Assembly: GCF_002127325.2 (NCBI RefSeq)
Contig: NC_035446.2
Location: 154,000,629-154,064,628 of the forward strand
From: Helianthus annuus
Lineage: Eukaryota > Streptophyta > Magnoliopsida > Asterales > Asteraceae
Direction of reading: 5' to 3'
DNA length: 64,000 nucleotides
In this document: positions 57,346 to 64,000 of the stretch, piece after piece
How positions within the stretch are numbered: position 1 is the stretch's first letter
Layout of the letters: each line of letters starts with the position of its first letter
Program-made: the position numbers and the translations under genes
Notes under the pieces: generated by a model
Seen by the model: the letters and a program-made list of their open reading frames with translations, nothing else
Database searches by the model: none
Told to the model about the DNA's origin: nothing

Positions 57346-58740
57346 TAGTTTCTGGGTCACATTGTGCATAGCCAGGGTATCCATGTCGATCCCGCGAAGA
57401 TTGAAGCCGTCAAAAGCTGGATTACGCCTAAGAACCCGTCTGAAGTTCGTTCTTTTCTCGGACTCGCGGGCTATTATCGACGATTCATTGAAGGATTCTC
57501 CAAGATCGCTGTGCCACTTACCGCTCTTACTCATAAGGACATGCCTTTTGTGTGGGGAAACGCACAAGAGACTGCCTTTTAAACCCTCAAGCATATGCTG
57601 TGCAACGCTCCGATTCTTACGCTGCCCGACGAAAGCGACAACTTCATTGTCTACTGTGATGCTTCTAACCTTGGTCTCGGCTGTGTCCTCATGCAGCGAG
57701 ACAAGGTTATAGCCTACGCATCTCGTCAGCTCAAGATCCACGAGAAGAACTATACAACCCATGACCTCGAGCTAGGCGCGGTTGTCTTTGGATTGAAGAT
57801 TTGGCGACACTACCTGTATGGCACTAGGTGTACGATCTACACTGATCACAGGAGTTTACAACACATCTTTAATCAGATAGAGCTTAATATGCGTCAACGC
57901 CGATGGATAGAACTTCTCAACGATTACGACTGTGAGATCCGTTATCACCCAGGCAAGGCGAATGTGGTTGCCGACACACTCAGCAGAAAGAGTTACGTGC
58001 TCAGTATCCGAAACATCCAAGCCCAGCACAACCTCGAGACCCTTATCCGCGAAGCTCAACATGCTTGCTTTAACGAGCGTACACTAAAGAAAGAAAGGAT
58101 CTATCACGATGGAGCTCAGTTGGTAAGCAAATCAGATGTGATATTCTATTTTCTGGACCGAATTTGGATCCCAAGGCGGACCGATTTGCGAAAGGTTATC
58201 ATGAATGAAGCCCACAAATCCCGGTATTCTATTCATCCCGGCACAGATAAGATGTACCAGGACCTACGCTATAAGTACTGGTGGCCGGGCATGAAACGAG
58301 ATATCGCCCTATACGTTGGAAGTTGCTTAACTTGTGCAAGAGTCAAGGCTGAACATCAAAGACCTTCTGGCTTACTCGAACAACCGCCGTTACCTATATG
58401 GAAGTGGGAGAGTATAGCTATGGATTTCATAACAAAACTCCCGCTCACGCCATCAGGTCACGACAGTATTTGGGTCATAGTCGATCGTCTAACGAAATCA
58501 GCCCACTTTTTGCCGATACGAGAAGACTACAAGGTGGAACGACTAGCCCAAATCTACACCGACGAGATCATTCGTAATCATGGTACGCCTCGTGACATCA
58601 TTTCAGACCGTGACGCTCGGTTCACTTCACGATTGTGGGAAACGTTTCAAGCGGCCCTTGGTACGTCGCTTAATCTGAGTACTGCATTCCATCCTTAAAC
58701 CGACGGACAGACTGAAAGAACGATTCGTACTCTTGAAGAC
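57346..58740 (+). pseudogene. gypsy 2 RNase H and integrase (N-terminal and core)
   Basis: TAG at 57346-57348 (CAG in the family) starts this segment. [15 protein letters not shown] and [14 protein letters not shown] follow to TAA at 57580-57582 (CAA expected). RNase H runs from [18 protein letters not shown] through AYASRQLKIHEKNYTTHDLE and YTDHRSLQHIFNQ. Integrase has a zinc region with H...H and the SCLTCARVKAEH cysteines, then MDFITKLPLTPSGHDSIWVIVDRLTKSAHFL (first D) and IISDRDARFTS (second D). TAA at 58696-58698 falls in HPQTDGQ, again CAA to TAA. The E follows in [16 protein letters not shown]. Confidence 0.9.
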
Positions 58741-59370
58741 ATGCTCCGAGCGTGTGTCATAGATTTTGGTGGTAGTTGGAACAAACACCTGCCATTGGTG
58801 GAATTCTCGTACAATAACAGCTATCATGCCAGCATCCAAATGGCACCTTTCGAGGCTTTGTATGGTAGAAGATGTCGATCGCCTATTGTGTGGCACGAGA
58901 TCGGTCACTCGCAACTAACCGGTCCCGAGATTCTACAAGAAACGACTGACAAAATACACCAGATTCGAGACAACTTGGTGAAAGCTCGAAACAGACAAAA
59001 AAGTACGCCGATAGAAGACGCAAGCCCCTGGAATTTGAAGTTGGTGACTACGTACTCCTAAAGGTATCACCTTGGAAGGGTGTAGTCCGATTCGGCAAGA
59101 AAGGGAAACTCGCACCTCGATATGTTGGACCTTTTAGGATTCTGGAAAGAATCAGAAAAGTCGCCTACAGACTCGAACTACCGGAGGAACTCAGTAACGT
59201 CCACCCGACTTTCCACGTCTCTAACCTCCGAAATTGCCTTGCTGATCATGATCTAATCGTACCACTCGACGATCTTCAGGTCAACGAAAAGTTACACTTC
59301 GTGGAAAAGCCTGTCGAAATCATGGATCGCCAAACCAAGCAACTCAGGCGCGAAATACTCAAATTTGACT
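58741..59370 (+). pseudogene. gypsy 2 integrase C-terminus
   Basis: [29 protein letters not shown] continues the integrase. Near 59000 an extra A in an A-run shifts frame. The following frame gives [38 protein letters not shown] (GPY/F module) and [11 protein letters not shown]. There the polyprotein is cut by a rearrangement at about 59349-59363 that joins it directly to internal LTR sequence. The last 25-30 residues expected from the family ([12 protein letters not shown]..) are lost, along with the polypurine tract. Confidence 0.88.
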
Positions 59371-60602
59371 AGGAACTCTATCGTATTCGTATCATCGTCT
59401 ATCGAAATCGAAACATCGAAAATCGTCGCGAAATACTCAAAGTGGGTCGCGGATCGAACAGGAGGCATCCGGATCGAACAGGCCAGCCGATCGGCTAGCA
59501 TCTTCCTAGCCGATCGAGCAGCCCATTCGATCGGAGCTCCTGGCCGATCGACTGCCACTTTCCTCTTTTGGAGCCTATAAATAGAGCTGTCATTGTCACA
59601 CTTTCCATTTTTGGAAAGCTCTGACCGAACCAGCCTTCTTCTTCACCTTTTCTCAGATTTCTCTCAACTCCGGTAAGTTTTCACTCTAATTCTTGTACGA
59701 TTTTGATCATTGCATGATTCTACACCTTTCTATCTTTCAAAACTTGATTTTTAACCGTGAAATCACCAAGATCTAAGTGTTCTTGGGTGATGTCATCATG
59801 GTGTTCTTGAAGAACACCAAACTTTGGCCTCATTCAACCATGAATAGCTTAGATCTGACCGATTTCCACATAAACAAACTAAGATTCTTACAAATCTTAA
59901 CATTTTTATGAATAATTTCCAACTGTCTTCAACCTTCTACACTCAAAACCTTAAAACCGGTAGAAACGGAGCTTGAACCGGCTAACTAATCATTCTAACA
60001 GTTAAGAGATTCAAGATTCGGATTCTATATACTAGGTTCACCGACGATGGGTTAAACTCTAAACCGACGTTCCGAACCGTTCACCGGCCGGACTTAGGTG
60101 ATTCCTGTCCTAGCCGAAGAAACGAGTAGGGACGGAGGATATCATAGTTCAACTCGTTATCAAACTACCTCGATATGGCAACAAGTAATTAAACAGCCAA
60201 GAGTTAGACGAAAGGCCGACCAGGTCAGACTTGCTGGCCGAACAGCTAGGCTGTTCGAACAGCCCAGCCGATCGGACATACCAGCCGATCGACCGGGCCA
60301 GCCGATCGGCTAGCACATGGTCTCACTTTTCAAACTTCCTGAGGTATGGTATTGACGAAGTGATGTTCGATCGAATATGCTACTCGATTGGTAAACATTA
60401 CTCTTCGGATCATGAGATACTATGCTTCAACACTTAATCGTTTTTACAACTCGTTCGTAGTATGGAATGCCAGCCGATCGAACAGTCCGTTCGATCGAGC
60501 GACATCCTGTTGAGCATCACTCTAAGGTTCCCAGCCGATCGGTTAAGCCGGCCGATCGAACGGACCGTTCGATCGATCGACCTGAAAGGTAAGGACATTT
60601 TT
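59364..60602 (+). repeat. 3' LTR fragment of gypsy element 2
   Basis: Corresponds to 51257-52495 of the 5' LTR at about 99% identity (for example ATAAATAGAG here against ATAAATAGGG). One 11-base stretch near 60290 is replaced (GACCGGGCC for GGACATACC). The first and last parts of the LTR are missing. It ends inside GGTAAGGACATTTTTG, where a MITE fragment is joined. Confidence 0.92.
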
Positions 60603-60890
60603 GAACGCTCCTTCTAGTAGCGTTTAGAAGGAGCTACATGCTCTTAGAGAAAAAAAATAACTATTTTAACCTCTAAATATAATGAACTTTTTAATGCACA
60701 AACTTTTTAAATTTTTAGTTATGTACATTTTGGTCATTTTATGCATTTTATTAAAAATTCCACCTACTCTGCCAAACACCAAATATATCTAAAAAGCTAC
60801 AGCTACTAGCTATCAGCTACCAGCTTTCAGCCATCAGCTATCAGCTTTCAACCACCAGCCAGCCATCAGCTACTTTTGCCATACATACCC
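60603..60890. mobile_element. GGGTATGTTTGGCA-type MITE, 5'-truncated copy 3
   Basis: Starts at GAACGCTCCTTCTAGTAGCG, a point about 145 bp inside the full element (compare 50365), and keeps the right end TGCCATACATACCC. It is fused to the broken LTR with TTG shared at the junction, which indicates end-joining after a deletion. Confidence 0.78.
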
Positions 60891-61432
60891 TTAATGGAAT
60901 CTACCAATCAGTCCCTTTATTCACTTAATCATTTAGTCCAGTAAGTTTGTAGCCCAATACAATAAAGCCCAACATATTGAAGTCCGTTTACTTATGAAAT
61001 ACGAAAGCTAAGAATATTTTGAGGAAAAAGAAAAGAAACCGGTTAACACCGCAGGTCCAGTTCACAAGCATCTTTACTTCACAATTCCTCCACTCTCTCT
61101 CTCTCTCTCTTGATCGATCTCATCTCGCTCTCTCAGTTCCGGTGCTCGTTAAGGTACGACTTAATTAATTTTCATATTCTATTAATCCAAGGTGTGTTTT
61201 GTGTGAATCAATTGGTTAGTTTCACTTTCGTCCCTAACTTCTGCTTTTCCTGCCTGCACACTCTTTGATTGATTACTTGATATAGAAGCGAAATTGTGCT
61301 GTGATCCAAACACAAAATATTGATTTTACTCGTTTAGTATATCTTTGTAAAGTTTAGGATTGCTGTATTAATATTAGCTAATTGATTTTGAAAGATCTTT
61401 GGAAGAAGAAATTAAAGAGGTGAGGTGAGGTG
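60891..61432 (+). promoter_or_regulatory. promoter and 5' UTR of the small membrane-protein gene
   Basis: A CT-rich leader CACTCTCTCTCTCTCTCTC (61088-61108) and TCTCATCTCGCTCTCTCAG precede GTTAAG|GTACGA, a good donor at 61154. A leader intron probably follows, with its acceptor somewhere before 61400 (not certain). The ATG at 61433 follows GAGGTGAGGTGAGGTG. Confidence 0.5.
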
Positions 61433-61606
61433 ATGGGGTATATCATCGTGATATCGTTACCTATGATACTACTGTTGTTGATCGCGGCTATTGGGTGTTA
61501 TCTTTTTGGAAAATCTCGTGGTCGTACAGAAGCCACAATTCCTCAATACTATGGACCTCCTGCACCGCCACATGGTGTTCACCTTCAATCCCCCAACAAT
61601 AAATAA
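61433..61606 (+). CDS. 57-residue single-pass membrane protein
   Basis: ATG at 61433, TAA at 61604-61606. Residues 2-25 are strongly hydrophobic (GYIIVISLPMILLLLIAAIG), forming one transmembrane helix or uncleaved anchor. A short basic segment GKSRGRTEA follows, then the Tyr/Pro-rich tail QYYGPPAPPHGVHLQSP. Small plant proteins with a GCYLxGxxxGR boundary and a YGxPAPP tail are widespread, of unknown function. The typical plant leader (CT-rich, probable intron) and the tidy stop support a real gene. It is easily missed because of its length. Basic residues after the helix suggest an N-out or N-lumenal, C-cytosolic orientation (inference). Confidence 0.75.
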   Translation: MGYIIVISLPMILLLLIAAIGCYLFGKSRGRTEATIPQYYGPPAPPHGVHLQSPNNK

Positions 61607-62157
61607 ATAACGTTTGTAACATTCGTAAATGTTGTCATCATAAAGTTGTTACACCTTTAAGTCTTATGTTGTTTATACGTACTAATGGGATTTTTATACG
61701 TTTTTTTATTTTAGTTTACACAGTCTGATGGGTAAATGTTTTGTTTTGGTTTCACAATGGAATTATATTGTATTTATGGTTGGTGTTTTTCTAATACATT
61801 GTTTTTGTAAGGACTAATTAGGGAAATGAATCAATCAATAACGTTGATTAAATTCATTTTTTTTTTCATAAATATTATTGACTTTTTTATATCAATGAAA
61901 ACATGACATGTGAGTTGTGACATCTTTTGGCTCATTGGACACAACTTACGCTTATTATGTTAACGAATAAGAGAATAACATATTTGATACAACTTATGTG
62001 GGATTATGAGTTATGACTGATTGCGGACCATTTATACGAGCTCAAATAATTTACCTATATTGGTGAACCATTAGGCACAATTTACGATTACTCTAAACTA
62101 ACCAATTGTGGACAATTTACGTTGGGCACAAATTATGTTTTTTCTTTAATTCTTAGG
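61607..62157. other. 3' UTR and intergenic
   Basis: The first 150-250 bp are probably the 3' UTR of the small gene. The rest is AT-rich with no frame of note. Confidence 0.45.
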
Positions 62158-62165
62158 CTTAGCTC

Positions 62166-62876
62166 TAGGGTTGGAAACGAACCGAACATTCAGCGAACAG
62201 TTCGTAAACTGTTCGGCGGGAAGTTCGTTTATGTTTGTTCGATTAGCTTAGCGAACGAACATGAACAAAAAAATTCGTTCGGTTAGCTTAGCGAACGAAC
62301 ACGAACATAGGTCTCGTTCGTTTGACTGCGTTCATGAACGTTCGGTAATATGTTCGGTTACGTTCGTCCGTGTTCATTTGATTATATTAAATAATAATAA
62401 ATAATAAATCTTTTATCTAAACATATTGAAAACTTGAAACCCTATTTATTCTAAGTTAGCTAAAATTTGGACATGCTAAGACATTTTTGGGGATAATTAT
62501 GTCTAAGTTAGTTAAAGTTGATTCATCGTTTGGTGGTGTATTAGACTTTTTGTGTTTTGATTTATCATTTGATGGATGTATTTAACTACTTATATCCAAT
62601 GTTTAAGGATAACAATATTTTTATTTTTTTATTTTCAAGTTAAATGTTCGTTTGCGTTCTTTTTTATTTGCTTGCGTTCGTTTGTTTGTTTTCGTTTGCG
62701 TTCGTTTGTGTTCGAGACCAGTGTTCACGAACTGTTCGTGAACAACTGAATTTCCTTAACGAACGAACATGAACATAAACTTATGTTCGGTATGCGTTCG
62801 CGAACATGTTAATTTCCTTAACGAACGAACATGAACATGGCCTTGTTCGTGTTCGTTCGGTTCGTTTACAGCCCTA
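62166..62876. mobile_element. non-autonomous hAT element (GTTCGTTC family)
   Basis: 711 bp with the exact 8-bp duplication CTTAGCTC (62158-62165 and 62877-62884). The inverted termini are TAGGGTTGGAAACGAACCGAAC and, on the complement, TAGGGCTGTAAACGAACCGAAC. The subterminal regions are dense in GAACGAAC/GTTCGTTC, a different motif from the GAGCCGAG elements at 1959 and 7415 but with the same TAGGG tips. No transposase is present. Confidence 0.9.
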
Positions 62877-62884
62877 CTTAGCTC

Positions 62885-63714
62885 TATACAGATCTCTAAC
62901 CGACACCTTAACGTCACATCACCATATCCTTTTTAGTCCCTCACCTACGTTGTACCCATCCACGATCCTCACCCTTTTTCATTATTTTAAACTTAAATAA
63001 AGAGGAGAGAGAGACCACGACGTAGCGTTCCTTACCCCCCATGACACTTCACATCAGCTCTCCCAAGGAGCTCGAGGAGACCATAACACCCAGGCTATTA
63101 GGTTTTGATCATCTTATCACACGTTGAAACATGACCTTGATAGTTGTACTTCAACTTTAGTTTGATTATGTCTTATTGCTGGAAGTAAAATTGATTTTTT
63201 CAGTTATTTGTAGAAACAAAATTTCTTACATAGTAATTTTAGGATTTAGTGAAAACTTAATGATATTATCGTGGTTATTTGATTTATTTCGCCCAAATCA
63301 ACATAATTTGTGAATAGGCATCGACCTTCCTTCAAACATCTTTTTAATGACCAACTAAAGGTTCCAAAAGGTGGCGATTAAATTGAAATGGCAAACCTTC
63401 TTCATCTTGTTCGACTTTTTCCAATGCTCAACATTCTCCAACAGGGCTTTGATTGAGGAGTTCAACCCTGGAATGGGGAAGCCCATCCAAACCGTAGCTG
63501 TTAAAAGCAACCACTTCTTGCGTCTAGGCCCATTTTCGAGACGAGGCAATTGCGCTTTAATTCTCCAGGTGATAATTCAAGCGTAGATTCCGATGAGAAT
63601 CCTAGATTCCGGAGAGTTGCCGGCAAGATTCCAACCAGATTTCTACTTTTCTACACTAATTCAATAATATTTTAGAACTTTGAGAATAAATAGATGATAT
63701 TAAATGTTATATAA
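62885..63714. other. intergenic, possible gene remnant
   Basis: Positions 63355-63549 are open for 64 codons on the minus strand (LLLTATVWMGFPIPGLNSS, VEHWKKSNKMKKVCHF) and for 71 codons on the plus strand. Base composition is more gene-like than the surroundings, but I recognise no domain. Confidence 0.35.
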
Positions 63715-63788
63715 CTAGTGTTTAACCCCCGCGTTGCGGGAGCATAGGTTGTAATATCGTGCTAAATAGTTTGCAAACATCGTGCTTT

Positions 63789-63862
63789 TTTGACGCCTTG
63801 CGCCTAGATCCTAGGTGAGGCCTATGCGCCTAGATCCCAGGTGAGGCCTATGCGCCTAGGCC
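63789..63862. repeat. GCGCCTAGATC(C)TAGGTGAGGCCTAT tandem repeat
   Basis: Nearly three copies of a 26-bp unit with the core TGCGCCTAGATCCCAGGTGA. Each has an internal imperfect palindrome around CCTAGATCCTAGG. Confidence 0.8.
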
Positions 63863-63867
63863 TTTGA

Positions 63868-64000
63868 TGACTATGATCCAAACACAAACACTCCACCAAA
63901 TCGCCCTAGCATAATGGCATGAGACCAGAAGATGATCTGCGTGGTTCTCGTTGTTAATATTGCATAAGGAGCAAACCTTATGGAGTAGAGGCAATCCCCT
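63868..64000 (-). pseudogene. LINE-type reverse transcriptase zinc-finger (zf-RVT) fragment
   Basis: Minus-strand translation gives LPLLHKVCSLCNINNENHAD, then HLLVSCHYARAIWWSVCVW. This fits the C-terminal zf-RVT pattern of plant LINE reverse transcriptases (C-x2-C, E, DH-L, C, A, IW). The frame closes at a stop a few codons after GLGA, inside the tandem repeat. The upstream part lies outside the window. The catalytic RT core is not visible, so it is a fragment. Confidence 0.75.

Larger units (their letters stand above)
50812..60602 (+). mobile_element. Ty3/gypsy element 2, full coding layout but dead
   Basis: The order is: 5' LTR (50812-53645), primer-binding site (53649-53661), an untranslated leader of about 1.1 kb, gag, protease, RT, RNase H and integrase (54819-59370), then a 3' LTR fragment (59364-60602). 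The 3' LTR lacks both its first 440-odd and its last roughly 1150 bases. Left and right LTR copies differ at roughly a dozen sites over 1.24 kb (about 99% identity), so the element is fairly young. The coding region has five premature stops and three frameshifts. A 5-bp target duplication cannot be tested because the right end is lost. Confidence 0.93.
63715..64000 (-). mobile_element. Helitron 3' end (minus strand), running off the window
   Basis: On the minus strand: hairpin CCCGCAACGCGGG, then GGTTAAACACTAG, followed by host T (plus strand A at 63714). It is related to the terminus at 34224 (shared CCCCGCGTTGCGGG, then CGTGCYAARTAG). The 5' end is outside the window. The LINE fragment to the right may be captured sequence. 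Confidence 0.65.

Overview
The window is nuclear DNA from a flowering plant. Short introns with canonical GT-AG borders, P-class PPR and EIN2 homologues, and abundant Ty3/gypsy, hAT, PIF/Harbinger, Helitron and SINE sequence all point that way. LTR ends of the form TGTAACACC...GGTGTGACA and the general repeat style suggest the daisy family (Asteraceae). That family assignment is inference, not something the sequence proves.

Only three loci look like functional host genes. (1) A single-exon P-class pentatricopeptide-repeat protein lies on the minus strand at 2861-4108. (2) A complete EIN2 gene, the central ethylene-signalling protein, lies on the plus strand with coding exons at 45338-49322. 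It has seven coding exons, a 5'-UTR intron and three minimal upstream ORFs. (3) A 57-residue single-pass membrane protein lies at 61433-61606.

The rest is mostly mobile DNA. At 1-9300 there are a TS-like SINE, three hAT-type elements with exact 8-bp target duplications (1959-2502, 5470-6493, 7415-9276), and a large foldback with a degenerate telomere-like core (7947-8956) inside the third. From 9685 to 29146 there is one PIF/Harbinger element (TTA target duplication) blown up to 19.5 kb by nested insertions. A solo gypsy LTR (11262-14651) splits its transposase. A 400-bp MITE (14858-15257) lies upstream of the transposase. A 13.66-kb gypsy element (15353-29009) has 3.63-kb, nearly identical LTRs but a gutted pol. 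Removing the three insertions leaves about 2.0 kb of original element.

From 29150 to 44000 no gene is evident. This part holds microsatellites, MITEs with internal minisatellites, a Helitron 3' end, a tRNA-derived SINE with target duplication (35650-35954), a solo LTR (36446-37134), part of another LTR retroelement (38215-39694), a second copy of the CAGTGGCGG-type hAT (39695-40889), a Tourist-like MITE, and a short complete Helitron (43023-43932) just upstream of EIN2.

Downstream of EIN2 a second gypsy element (50812-60602) lies on the plus strand. It has a full gag-pro-RT-RNaseH-integrase layout, broken by five C-to-T type stops and three frameshifts. Its 3' LTR is truncated at both ends by small rearrangements. 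The window closes with the small membrane-protein gene, another hAT element (62166-62876), and a minus-strand Helitron 3' end with a LINE zinc-finger (zf-RVT) fragment beside it. The young gypsy element, its relict neighbour and the solo LTR share the same LTR termini, so they belong to one broad lineage that has repeatedly hit this locus.
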